In this document: positions 1 through 12,300 of the stretch, in pieces
Position numbering within the stretch: position 1 is the first letter of the stretch
How the letters are laid out: each line of letters begins with the position of its first letter
Origin: Symbiodinium natans
Lineage: Eukaryota; Sar; Dinophyceae; Suessiales; Symbiodiniaceae
Assembly (NCBI GenBank): GCA_905221605.1
Contig: CAJNDS010002630.1
Span: forward strand, 209,704 to 273,703
DNA: 64,000 nt
Reading direction: 5' to 3'
Position numbers and translations under genes: made by a program
The notes under the pieces: generated by a model
The model's input: the letters and a program-made list of their open reading frames with translations, nothing else
Database searches by the model: none
What the model was told of the DNA's origin: nothing

Positions 1-1180
1 CCCCTTCATACTACATGAAATGATAAACGAAGCCGGCATTTTCCATCCCTTACCCTGGAACCCCCGCGTGACACACTGTTTGGGGAAATAGGGAGCAAAA
101 CAAGAAACAAAAAACGAAAACAAATACACCCGCTTTCACCTGGGGTGAGCCAGCTGCTTGTTTGTGAGGTTTGTCCGTTGCGCCAGAGCAGAGCGTCACG
201 GGGGGGACCGGGTTAAAAACCTTGGTCTCCCCCCAACACTTGTCGCAACAGACCGGCGGACCTCAACCTCGGCCAAGAGGGGGAGGTCCAGCTGGCGCTC
301 CAGCAACATGGACAGGAGCGGCCACGCGTAAATGAAAGGACACGCATTTCTTCAGTCTGCTGCCAGGACGTGTCGCCGAAGGAGGGCCGCAAGATGGGGC
401 TGGATATTCTCGGATGGCTCCAGGACCGCTCCCGCCGCTCCCCCGGCCTCTCCTCAAAAACAATTAAATTCCCAACGCTCCAGCTTCACACCGCTTTTCC
501 TGATGCATGTGACTTCGCAAGAACGCGCCGCTGATGCAGGATTGCCCCACAGCGCCGACGGTGCAGGATTGGCCTGGCTCCCATCCCCGAATTGCTGGTG
601 CAGCCTGGCAATCCTTGTCTGAAGTTTCAGGCACGCAGAAGTACTTGGCCATCGTGGGCCAAGCTGAGTGCCAGGCACGATTCAGGATCTGCAATGCCTC
701 AACTTTGAAAATGTCAAACCCCTCTCTGGTACAGTCGTCGCATGCCTTTGCCAGGGCTGCCAAAAAAGTGAGATCCCTTTGACTCACCGCTGTGTCTTGC
801 ATGTCCCAAAAGCCAAAGAAGCCTACATCAACTCGAAAGAAAAGGCAAAATCCACGCCTGCTGCAACAAGCTCCGAAGAGACCCAACAGCCATAAACCCT
901 AAAACCCGAAGCTTGCCCGGGCTCCATGTCATGACTATTTTTTTGGAGGGCGGAATACACCACGCGCCAATATGTGAGATGGGTGTATATGTGAGCCTAC
1001 TAAGTTGTAGGCTTTTGGGGCTGCCGGTCACCGAAGCCCAAAACCCAAAACCCCCAAATCCCTGAACCCTGAATCGTTGCAGGTTTGGGGCCTTGCGCTT
1101 CCTAACGTAATCGTGGCTCCATAAGGGTTGTAAATATGCCCCTGAGACCAGCCCTGAAAACTCATCAGGGAGCAGATGGG
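1..1180. other. No gene recognised
   Basis: Only short, overlapping frames on both strands with no convincing splice-framed exon. It includes a purine-rich tract near 95-125. Confidence 0.5.
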
Positions 1181-1183
1181 GCG

Positions 1184-2165
1184 CTAGTTGCTTGCGGGCG
1201 CGACGTGAGACAAATTTCGAGGGCCTTCACCAAAACCTGCGAGCACAAAGGGAGGCACATACGACAAACCTCTTATAAGGGATATGTTTTTACTTCTGCA
1301 GTGTTCTGAGTCCCAAAGCTTGGGTGCTGTTTGAGTACGCTTGGCCCCCAATAAGCAGGATGTAGTTGAACACGCTCGATCCCCAAAACTTGGTTGCCTT
1401 TGAGTACGCTCGGTCCCGCCAAGCAGGCTGCTAGTTGAACACGCTGTCGGTCCCCACACTTGGGTGCTATTTGAGTACCAAAAAGCAGGATGCTAGTTGA
1501 CCAGGTTCAGTCTTCGCGCGCACATAATGACCAACCAAGACGCCTCTCTGAAACCTTCAAACCTCGCACGCTGGGCCCTTCAAGCATGTTATGGTTCTAG
1601 GGCTTTCAGACCTAATTTTGAGTGGCCCTCACCCTACGAGCACGAAGAGAGGGGGCGTGCGACAAACTTCTAGGGCCCTCACCAAACCTTACGAGCACGA
1701 AGGGAGGGGACATGCGACGAACCTTTAAAGGATATGTTATTACTTCTACAGTGTTCTGAAAGTGCAACGTTAGGAACAGCAGAGGATGTTTTTTTGCGCT
1801 TGTATAGAGCCTTTTCGCAGAGCAAGCAGGCTTTTTTCCCAACTCCTAAAAAAGGGTAGTTTAAGTGAATGGAGATGTTTATCCCTTGCGTGCTGGTAGC
1901 GTAATCGCGGCTCCATAGGGTGTACGACTTCACCCTACGAGCGCGAAGGGAGGGACAGACGACAAACTTCGAGGGCCCTCACCAAACCCTACGAGCACAA
2001 AGGGAGAGCACATACGACAAACCTCGAGGGGATATGTTTGCACTTCTACAGCGTTTTTGAAAGCGTGGTCCCCAAAGTTTGAGTACGCTCGGTACCCAAA
2101 AAGCAGGATGCTAGTTGAACACGCTCGGTCCCCGCATCCTGGGTGCTATGTGAGGTGCAGACTCT
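1184..2165. repeat. Block of degenerate repeat units
   Basis: Three or more diverged copies share 'gggccctcaccaaacc', 'acgagcacgaaggga', 'gggatatgtt' followed by 'acttctacagtgttctga', and alternating 'tgagtacgctcgg' and 'gcaggatgctagttgaacac' segments. Copies begin near 1215, 1672 and 1968. No coding sequence was recognised in it. Confidence 0.75.
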
Positions 2166-2866
2166 GAGCCTGCTGGAATAACACTTTGCTCAAGACAAGA
2201 AAGCAATGGAGCCCCCAGTTTTCTCACACGTCCGAGCCATGAAAGCGGCCCCGGAAAAACCTGACGCAGCTCATGGCTGAGGCTTCACGAGCTTTTTGAG
2301 CGTAAAAGCATCACACCTAGTGACCTCCCTGCGTTGGAGTCAATGCAGGCTGTGGTGAAGCACTTGGGCGCAGAGTTCAAAGCCTCAGGTGCCGTCATCA
2401 GATTCTGCCATCGATGTATTTGTCGTGACCTTTCACGGGATCCCTACTCGCCTGTGACTTTTTTCTATGTCGCTTGTGACTTTTTCTTCATGTCTCGCGT
2501 GTGACTTGATTTGAAATTTGCATGTGGCTGCATGTGACTTCATTTTCGCTTGTGATTTTTTGGCACACAGAGGTTCAAAACACTGGAAATGACAGTGTTA
2601 GTCTAGCGCGTTCATCATTGTTGTTGTCGCTGTTGTCGGTCTTTCAGCGCTGCGAGTTTTACTTGCTGTGAGGGAGAATACTGCTGTTCCCATTGGCACT
2701 TCAGCTGGAGACTCCGAAGTGCTGATTAGGGGTTATGCAAGGACGATACAGGCTCATGGGAGCTATGTGAACTAGCGTCGGGATGTGTCCTGCCTTATCT
2801 AAATAATCAACGTGCGACTTGGAGTTCCATATCTGTGACATCATATTTCCTGCTGTCCCTGGCCAG

Positions 2867-3141
2867 ACCTCAACCCGGGTCGCTTGGTGAACGCCATGGG
2901 AGACAGCAGAAATGTTGTCTCCCTGGTGTTTTCACCAAAGAAGGGCTTCTTGGCAGCACTGGCGTGGCGACCGGTCGCGGCCGACATCTTCATAGAGTCG
3001 GCCATCAGTGCGAGCGACCAGGGCTTTGTGGGGGGCAGCTGCTGCATTCCCTCGAGGCCAGACTCACCGGTTTTTCCCGAAAGCACCGCGAAGCACTTCT
3101 ACACAGCCTCACCGCACCGCGCGAATTACTGCACCACCTAA
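2867..3141 (+). CDS. Probable terminal exon of an unidentified gene
   Basis: Open from an AG acceptor at 2865-2866 (after ctgtccctggcc) to TAA at 3139-3141. The frame has strong third-position G/C and reads LNPGRLVNAMGDSRNVVSLV, then FSPKKGFLAALAWRPVAADI and SAISASDQGFVGG. I do not recognise the family. Frames on the opposite strand are poorer in composition. Upstream exons were not found between the repeat block and 2866. Confidence 0.5.
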
Positions 3142-4168
3142 ACCGTATTTAGTTCTATCTTATTTCTTAGCCTCGTATGTAATTCTATCTTATTTCTTAG
3201 CTTGGCGTAGGTTTGGCCACTGGAAAATGGCCACAAGTCCCATCTCTGCCCAGTTGTGCGGACAACTCACCTTTGTGCCCCCCGACCTGTTGTCCAGACA
3301 ACTCGTCCCCCCGATAAGGGACAAAAAAAGGGGCGTGATGTGATTGCGCAGCATGACGTACGGTTGGATCACACGCTGGGACTCTTGCCCCAAGGTCTCC
3401 TACATGCCTTTGGGCCAATGAGAACTGTAACAATGTCGCACTCGTTCATTTATTTACCCGCTGTAATCGCAAGTTTTTCGGGGCCATTCTGCGAACTCAG
3501 TTTGTTGGGGTTGCCTGCTATAATCACAATTTTTCGGGGGCAATTTTTTGGACTAGGGCAGCTGCAGTCGGAGGCCCTTCAGGCCCTGGGCTCTAGGAAT
3601 CTTAGGGAGCCAGTGCCCGCTCCTCCCTGACCTCCTGTGGCCCATTGTGATTGTCGCCACATGTCGCCATGTGCGAGGCAGCGCAAGACCCTGTCGCGGA
3701 GAGAACGCCAGAAGGCTCGACTCGCCGGCGTGTCAGATGTGACGTCCCTTGCAGTGCCTTGCAGAGCAGGCACGAGCCTCCGAAGCACCTGTTCTTCAGG
3801 TCCTTTGCCCCTTAAGTTTCTGAAGTGCATGCGGTCCACTCATCTTGCGCGCAGATGGTGGGGACGGCTGGGAAGACGAGCTGGACTTGGGCAGCTTGCC
3901 TGCAAAAGCATGCACAGATGAAGTGGCTTGCCGATTTCTACAGTGATTCTGCAGTTTAAGTTTGTTTGCCAGGAGTATCTTGAAGCTTCTTGCTTGCAGC
4001 GCCGTTTGATTGTTTTCGTTGGAGGTGTTGGCTGCCTGAGTGGTGTCGCGGCAGCTCACCTCAGACTCAGTTGTTCTTGGCAGCGCTCAGCGCACGGGTT
4101 ATGTAGACATGGTGGACGCAAAAATCAACGGCATTTTCTAGCAGGCAATTGCCTGCTTGCCTGTAAAG

Positions 4169-4365
4169 CGCGAGGCCAACCCCTGGCACCTGAACCGCTC
4201 GGCGCTCATCGAACACTTGTACGGGTGGAGCCAGCCTGCGCGTTTCGCAGAGGCATCGACCCAGCGGTTTCAGTTGGGAGCGCACTGGTTTTTGAAGCAG
4301 CGTGCCAGGCCAAGCCCGTGCACCTGAACCGTGGCACCCTCGTCGACAAGTTGTATGGGTGGTGA
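4169..4365 (+). CDS. Two exons of an unidentified gene with a duplicated LNR...LYGW motif
   Basis: Exon 4169-4252 encodes NPWHLNRSALIEHLYGWSQ and ends AE before a GC donor. A 56-nt intron (4253-4308, ending CCAG) leads to exon 4309-4365, encoding AKPVHLNRGTLVDKLYGW and then either TGA or a GT donor overlapping it. The two copies share H-L-N-R-x(2)-L-[IV]-[ED]-x-LYGW, so the protein has a tandem repeat spread over separate exons. Function unknown. Confidence 0.5.
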
Positions 4366-6348
4366 CCGCTGCCTTGCAGAAAGTTTCGCCTTCGGCTACT
4401 GGGAGGGTGCTGCTTCAGAATAGAAGTAATCTATTTACCACCTGTCCCTTCGCAATGGATAAGTGGTACACATTGGAGATCACACGCCCACGGCTGAAAA
4501 ACCACGAGCCTAGGGCCTAGGAGCTTTCATGTCCAAAGTGCCATTGGTGAGGTGCAATATCCATGACACTCAGGCCCTGTTGGATAAATATTGTCCAGCA
4601 TGGGCTCTGTTGGATAAACGTTGTCCAGCATGGGCTCATCCTTGGAAGGGCTATCTTTCGAGAGCGCCACTCTGAAGATCCCGGAAACGTCATGCCATCA
4701 AGAGGGGGGGGTGGTGAGGGTTATGGCGCGGGGTTAAGCTATAGTTCAAGAGTTTGATGAGCCCGAAAGGGAGATAGACCATGATATAGAGCCGCGAACG
4801 AACGAGCGATATCCGCAAGAGAGATTCCTTGTCATCCCCGATAGTTTCAGTGACGATGGCTGCTGAAACCAGCAGCAGTGCAAGGGTCCTGTGTCAATAC
4901 GTGCAAAGACGCGTCGCAAGCCACGCTTCCAACTGCCATTTGAATGCGAGAACAGGTGGAGAGGGCTTTTGAGCTTTGAACTGAAAGGGTTTTGGAGGGC
5001 TTTTGGGGCCTGGGGCTTGTTGGGTTTTGTTGGAAAGGGTGGGGAGATTATTAAATTAAAAACAGAAGTCCGTTCTTTCTGACATGAGCCTTATATCAAC
5101 CCTAATCCCCCTACTTCCCTCGGTGCTCCCGCTCTGCCCCCTTCGCCCTACCCTTCCAGGCTGAACCTCGCTCGCCCAAAATTGCTGACACCCTTAACCC
5201 GATAACCCGGTAAGCCGGTAAGCCCTAACCCTCAACCAGAAATCCTACACCTACACCTCCTGAGGCCTTCTTGCTTGAGGCTTTCCTCGATCTGCGCCCC
5301 AGCACTGCAATCGAAGCTTCAGGTCAATGCTAAAGATCCGTCAACTTCCCAAAGCTTCCCGAACCATCTCCCAATTATGCCCCCAAATCACGTGAAACAA
5401 CCAAAAGCTGGGCCCACAACAATACATTCCAAGCAAGATCGTGGTAAAGGCTTTTCACTGTGGGACACCACAGGACATTCCAAAGAAGATCGGTAATTAG
5501 AGGCCTTTGGCTGTGGGAACTTGCCCAGAATCAAACAGTCCAAAGAAGAAGGGGGCAACGGCCTCTGGCCTTGGGAAATTCCCACCACAATAAATCGGGG
5601 TAAAGGGCTTTTCTCGGCAAATATGCTTTCCGATATTTTGTGTTGGAGATGTTATGGTGAGATCGCTGCAAGTTTCGGCCCGTGCTAGGTTTCAATTTTA
5701 ATAGTCGTGGGCCGCCGACGCCATGTCGGAAAGGGTGCAGGCGGAGACCGGGTTTTAAACTTGGTGTTGCGATGCAATGTTTGGTGGCACGCATGCGATC
5801 CTTTCGCTAGTGCCGTATGCAGGTCGTCACACGGCACATACTGGCACCCATCGCTGTTGCGGGCAGCGAGGACAGTTATTGCTTTCACTTCATGCCGTGA
5901 TTTCTTGCGCCATGTCTAAAGACCCGGAACAGGGCTCTCAAGGACGGGGGTGGGAAACAAAAACTGTTCCAGAATGACGCAGGTTCCAGTCTATGAGCCT
6001 GGCGAGCACTTCGGCATCTTCCCTGATTACGAGCACAAGTCCCACGAATGCAAATCCAGTGAAAGGGGGCAGCATCTTGTGTGCAGTAGGGTTTTGTTTC
6101 TTCCTTCACGAACGCTGGAAGGGGTCACATGCGAGACTGGGTAGGTGGCCGTATCCCGAAGTGGGAATCATGTCCGCGCAGCAAACCCCGCCACGAGCTC
6201 AGTTTTAGGGTTAAGGGTTTGGGGTTTAGGGTTTAGGGCTTACACAGCCAAACACGAATTGGGAGCGAGGCCAACGACCATTTGTCGAAGCAACCGGTCT
6301 TGCTTGTCCCGGTGTTGCGGCAGCAGTCTGCAAAGCATTCACGCAAAG
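4366..6348. other. No confirmed gene
   Basis: Repeats of 'caaagaagatcg/caagcaagatcg' type occur at 5428-5560. One frame from 5974 (QVPVYEPGEHFGIFPDYEHK) looks protein-like and could be an upstream exon, but I could not connect it. The missing ACSBG first exon(s) should lie here. Confidence 0.4.
4576..4637. repeat. 30-bp direct duplication
   Basis: Two adjacent copies of a unit beginning gttggataaa and containing ttgtccagcatgggctc, differing at about two positions. Confidence 0.8.
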
Positions 6349-9300
6349 GTCGACGCTGTTTACGTCCTTTTTGGAAGAAGCTGCGAAAAGTTTCCCCGAG
6401 GTTGGATCGAGATGCGAGCATGCTGCATGTGTGCACTGGAGAGTATGGAGCCAGGGGGGATTGCAATGCAGGTTCCAGCACTGGCTGCAGAGAAGCCGGT
6501 GCCTGCAATCGTCCGTGCGGGTGAAGCCCCCGCGTTGCCTTGGGAGGCACCTTTACAGTATACAATTCCATAGCCAATCGAAGTGTCCACTGCAAACTCA
6601 AGAGTCATGAATGGAATCACAGCTCCTCTCAGGCATGGACTAAATGGACCTGGAAAGACTACTACGAGGATGCACGCCGGCTGGCCAAAGCGTTCATCCA
6701 GTGACCAAATTGCAAGCAGTGGGTCAACACATGCCTTGTATTGAGTCATCTCTTTGCTGATGGAACTTGTCTCGAGGGTCACGCCTTTGATTGAGTGGCT
6801 TTAGGTGGAGGCAGGGCTCTGCACCATCATGATCTATGTTTTTGAGTTGATGGGCCCCCTTTTACAGTGAGGCTTCTCCTTCCCCGCTATTGTTTCCCTT
6901 TACTTGGTTTAAACGCAACAGCGCATCCATGCCCCGACAGCGCGAGTGAGTATTGCATAGTTCGTTTTGCGCTCGACCCGGAAGCGGCGGGGCTGGGGCA
7001 CGGGGGTGAGTGGGCAGGGCACGCGTGTGGCGTAGACAGAGTGCCAATCATGCGCCCCTGCACTGACACAGCAGGCATGGTTAGGGCATTGTCAGCTTCG
7101 AAGGGCACTCCGCAGAAGTTTGCGAAATCTGTGCTCGGCTTTGCGCTTTTGCTTGGAGTGTTGACTCAAGGCTTGGCGTGGAACAGTTTGGGAGCGTGAC
7201 GATATTTGGTTTCAACGCTTCTTGGCAAGTCTCGATCTTGCACTTTGTAGTGCCAATAGTGGTGGCTGGTGGCTACTCGTTATGTGATGTTATTGCCGGC
7301 ATGGTGACGTGCTGTGTGGCATTGTGTGGCATTAGCGGTTGGAGGCGGTTCAGGTTGGACTCGTCTGACACGCATGGAGAAACACCATGGAAATTTGAGA
7401 ACAATGCAGTCCTATCTGACTGAAGGATAGACGCACAGAGACAGACAAAGAACAAGCAGAGACAGGGAAGAAGAGGGCGCAGTTTCATGCTGCCGTTTGC
7501 TCGCAAAGCCGCGTGGTAAGCTTCTAGCCTCAGTTTCGCGTGCGATCATCAGGCACATTCTTAGGGGAGAGCAAACTCCGGCGGCAGCTTGGGCTCTTTG
7601 TGAAGGAGAGGGGAACAGGCAAGACACTTTCAAATGGAGGGCCGGCGCTTTAACCTAACCGGAATCTAGTTACAAGTTTGCTGAACAGGTGCATCAGATT
7701 GCATCAGTAAAGTGTAGTAACTTGTTGCCATACGGTCGCAATGTAGATGGAACGTAGAAAAGCTCTTCAGGAGATGTTGACCAGAGAGAATTCTAAACTC
7801 ATTGTTTTTTCTGTAGTCTGGTCTTAGCTTCGGATTGGGGAGCGCTTCAATCTTTTCTCTCAACATGAACTCTTCTCAACTCGTTTTGATGCTCTGGAGC
7901 CCAGGCTCCAGAATGGATGGTGAGTGCATTGGCTGCCATGCTTTGTGGCGGCAGCTTGGCTGTTCCGAAATCTGCGTGCACATGATGATCCCAGTCTGCC
8001 CGCCCAAAGGCAAATATGTGGGAATCTATTCCACGGACACGCCAGAGCAGGCGAGATGTGCGATTGCGTGTGCTCCACAGATCAGGAATATCGCAATGCC
8101 CACAAGTCAGCAGCCAACAGCTTCTTTTTTCTAAGGATATCTGAGGATGCTAAGTCTACGAATGTCACTATAGGTCCCGGTTGCCAGGTGCAGTACAAGG
8201 TCGACCATTCCAACGCTGCAGCGCCTTATCTTGACAGGGACAGCTCCGATGCGTAAAGCGGAGAAGACGAGGCATGTGCCATGCCGAGGAGAACCAGGCA
8301 TTCATTCCTCAAAGATTGAGAGAATTGAGTTTACGGACATGGATGGGTAGTTCGTCGATGGCGCATGATGGCCCGCTTTCGAGGGTGTAAAAGCCAGTCT
8401 GTGCCAACCCGAGGTCATGGTTGTGGATGGGGAGATGGAGTTTGAAGCCACGGCGAAACACGTGGAGGAACACAAGTGGCAGCCGCCCATCGGAAGTTGC
8501 CGCAATGCAAAGCTTGCGGTCAGGACATGCCTGAGCTGCGCGCCATCGTGTGCTGGGGCATTCCGGCGCCAGCTCAGCTGACTAGGCAGAACATGCCATG
8601 TTTGGGGAAGGCAGGTCGCAAAGCAGGTGCCAGTGTACCATGTGCTTGTGAGCAACTATTTGGCGAGACCCGCTGACAGCGTACACGTTTGCAATTAGGG
8701 CGGGAGGGCGGGGTGTGTATGTGCCGACTTGCGCCATGCGTGATGACAGGAAAGATGGCAGCATCTGCAAGGTCATGACTTTCAAGGACTGGCAGCAGGG
8801 CTTTTCCGGTAACGCTGAAGCGGGGTACGGTAGTGTTGTTTCCTTGTATGCATTTTCTTTTCTGATTCGTTCTTCAAATAAATGTTTTTGGAATTGGTTT
8901 TTGGAAAGGGGGGAAATGAAAGGTCAAAAGGCAAGAAAGAAAGACAAACAAACCTAAAACCCGAAACCCAATCGGGAGAGGAAGTGAGCTGTGATGAGCG
9001 ACAGCTCCTTCACGTGCTGCACGAGGACCACGGACACAAGAACGCCAGCGGGCCAGCTAAATGGGTCTCTTTGACATTGCAGGCGTCCACGCGAAAAAAC
9101 GGACTGGACGCGTGCGACGTGCGAGGGTTGGCGGCCTGTGGAAGATGGCCAACTGCATGGACATCATGGACATCATCGACATTATGGACACGGCGGACGG
9201 AGAGTTTCGAACACTTCTCTGACTCGTGTAAAGGAAGGGATTGAGGTTAGCTTGTCTTTAATTGCGTTGTGCTGTTTTACTTGGGTTGCCATGCGCCACT

Positions 9301-12300
9301 TCAAACGTACGGTACTGAGGGATGCAGTCCAATTTCACTCTTCGTCGCGGTCCGAACTACGCAGGAGAGTGACGGAGAGTGACGGATCCTTGCCTCCCAA
9401 AACTCGAAACCTAAGCCTCCAAATGGAATCCTTAGCCCGAAGCCCGAATCCTTAAACCGACGGCTTCACCTGTGTCGAGTCGTCCTCTGAAGTTCGTCCC
9501 TGCAGGTGTATGCATATGTTGTTCGGGTGGGAAAAAGCCAAAGCCAGAACCCGAAACCCAGGAAGAAGCAACAGGAAGAAACGCACTGCGAGGGAACAAC
9601 TTCCAGACGTTTGGCGGACGGAAACCTACATCAGGAGATTCACCATCTCACTTTGAAGTTCTCATCTCGAACGGCCCGGAAGATGGCCGAACCAAGAAAG
9701 CCTGAATCCCGTCCTTGAGTGCTGAACTCGCATAGCTGCTTGGAACCTTGATGAGAGGATTGCTTGGAGCTCGGAGCTTCCCAGGGCTCCGACACAAGCC
9801 TGGCCGCGCGGAAAGAGGCGTGTTGTGAGTAAAGACGCGCTGTGGATGAAATTTTTCTCTTGCCCTTGCTCCCCCTTAAACCAAGACCTTCATAGGGATT
9901 ATAATCGGGGGTATTCCCTATTGAGGGCTGTGAGTTCAAGGGGGTTTTTCTAATCTTTATCTCCGGTAGTACAAGGGGGAACATCCCAAACGATTTTAAA
10001 AAAGTTGGCAGGCGACGCGGCCTGGACATGCCATGGGCATCATCTACACCTCCGGAACAACGGGCAACCCGAAAGCCGCACCATGCCTGGATCACATCAT
10101 GCTTGGAGGTTCGTGAGTAGGATTAGAAGTATGGTATTTACACTTATCACCCCACTTAGGCTACTTATAACCCTACTTCTCACTACCCATGAACTTTCAA
10201 GTAGAGGGGAGATTCGGGGGAGCATCCTCTGAGGACATGCTTTCGTGTGGGAATTCGAATTTGTGGCATGGCGCAGGGCCCGACTCTCACATGTAGGTGG
10301 CAGGTATACATCTCAGGTCATGGTGCACCACGATGCCGCTGTCGCCATCACCACAATGGCAAGTCAAGCCGAGACGGGTGCTATGCAAGGTAGGGCTCGG
10401 GCAGGGCAAACATGGCTTCGATGAAAATTCGATGAAGACAGCCTGGTCGTGCTGCAGCAGCTCGCAGCAAGTTTGAGAGCTGGAGAGGGGGGCAGTGCAG
10501 CTGCTACGCCATCCCTGTGCCAGGATATCCAGCGCGGATTTTGTCGTACCTTCCGCTCTCGCATGTCGCCGGTTCGATGATGGACATGTGGCCGCCCGTC
10601 CTGAACACTGGCGCACGTTGCATAATTGGAGGTAGGATGGTTGAGGTGGATCAACTTCGCAAGCCGGTTTTGTCGAGACTTGCCTTGCAGCACAAGTCCA
10701 CACATCATCGTTATTGCAAGATGAAGGCCCTGCCACAAGTGGACTCCACGTTGCTGGGGAGCCGTGTCGAGTTTGCTAAGCCTACCCGTTTCACGGTTTG
10801 TAAAGGTTTAAGATTGTTACCCACAGCTATAGAAAGATTAGAATTCCACTTTCAGGTTTCCCATCTTGATGGCTGGCAAGAAGAAGCTTCACAGCACAAT
10901 TTACTTTGCCCGGCCGTACGACTTGAAAGACATGACTCTGGCAGCCCGTATCCAGCAGCTCTTCTGAAGTGGAGGGATGGATGGTTTTCTTGGGCCGAAA
11001 CCTAGGGTTTAGGGTTTAGGGTTGAGGGCCTAAACCCTACGCCCTACACCCTACACCCTACACCCTGCTCCGAGTCCCGAAGAGAATGGTCAGGTTTGTG
11101 CGGCCCACGGTGTTCCTCGGCGTGCCTCGTGTCTACGAGAAGATACAAAGCCGGATGATGGGCGTGGCAGCGGCGATCACGGGTGCAGCTGGGCATTTCC
11201 ATGTGGGCGCAGGGCACTAGTAACTAGTATTGGGTCTGGGCTTTGACAGATGCAAGCAGGCGGTCGTTGCGTTTAGGCAGGCTCTTGCGGTGGGGAGAGG
11301 GGAAGAGGGGTCCCGCTGTCGTCCAAGCTGTCCAGGTGTGAAGAAGTCGATTGCCACGTGGGCAAAGGGAAAGGGGCTGGAATACTGCAGAAACATGCAG
11401 GCACGAGGCTGGGTTACAACCTCTTGGCAACTGAAGTGAAAAGGAGGAGACGTTGAACGCAAGGGTTTTGTGCCTCTGCCACAGCAGCCGTAGTTTGTTG
11501 ATGCCTGTTCAAAAGCTGACATGAGTAGACATGTTTAAGAAGGACATGCGTACCCACATGCGCCCACCCTGCTAGGCTGGTGGATCCAAGGCCAAGCCTT
11601 TGTTCCATACCATTGCGGCCAGGGCGCCCAGGAAGTAGCGCAGCTTTTGGTGCTCGTTTTCAGCTTGAAAAGGCAGAGATGTGGGTGCTGCTCAAAAGCC
11701 ATTGTCCATGTTTACAGCAGCTTTCCCCACGCCCTTCAGAAAGCCTATGAAAGCCTCTTAAACCCTGGTCCTGCCCAGGACAAGCTAATCCTCTCCAAAG
11801 CGCGCGACGCATTGGGTTTGGATCAGTGCAAGATCTTTATCGTAGGCGGGCGGCGAGCCATGATCAAGTTAAGGGTCGAACATTCTCTTGGTCTTGGTAT
11901 GGAGATTTGGTGACCTCCTTTTCGTGTCAGAACGCGCCATATAGGGGGGGCACATATCACAGCAGCACATAGCACATCGCAGTACCAACCCCCGAATTCC
12001 TGTAGCCTGGCAGGTGCTGCTCCGATTTCAGCCGATACCCTGGAGTACTTCGGCCAGCTGGGCATGATGATTCAGAATGTTTGGTGGCCCAGGGGCGGTC
12101 TAAGAGCCAAGGGGTCAAGGTCTAAACGCCTAGGAGCTGTATAACGACGAAGCTTAAGATGGAATGGACATCGGCCCGGGATCCCATCCGCCTGCCTCCT
12201 GCTTGGTCCTGGTTTAGTTTCGGCATGCTTTAAGTAGAAATCGGTTGATCAGATGCCGCAGCGCTCAGCCAGATCGTAGCAAAGTGAGGCAGACAGACAG

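Noticed and set aside
5974-6140. QVPVYEPGEHFGIFPDY as a flavodoxin-reductase FAD-binding motif
   Set aside because: Only a short resemblance; no neighbouring reductase exons.
7116-7170. Frame reading KFAKSVLGF, first taken as the ACSBG exon before GFN
   Set aside because: It required a 26-nt intron. The exon at 6633-6700 (ARRLAKAFIQ) joins 7171 in perfect phase instead.
8010-8050. Similarity of PPKGKYVGIYST to Rab GDP-dissociation inhibitor
   Set aside because: Flanking exons are clearly ACSBG, and the segment matches the family's GIYTTxSPE motif.
8086-8121. Frame reading EYRNAHKSAANS, first taken as an ACSBG exon
   Set aside because: It implied a 35-nt intron and failed to rejoin in phase. 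8188-8220 (VQYKVDHSNAA) fits both phase and family.
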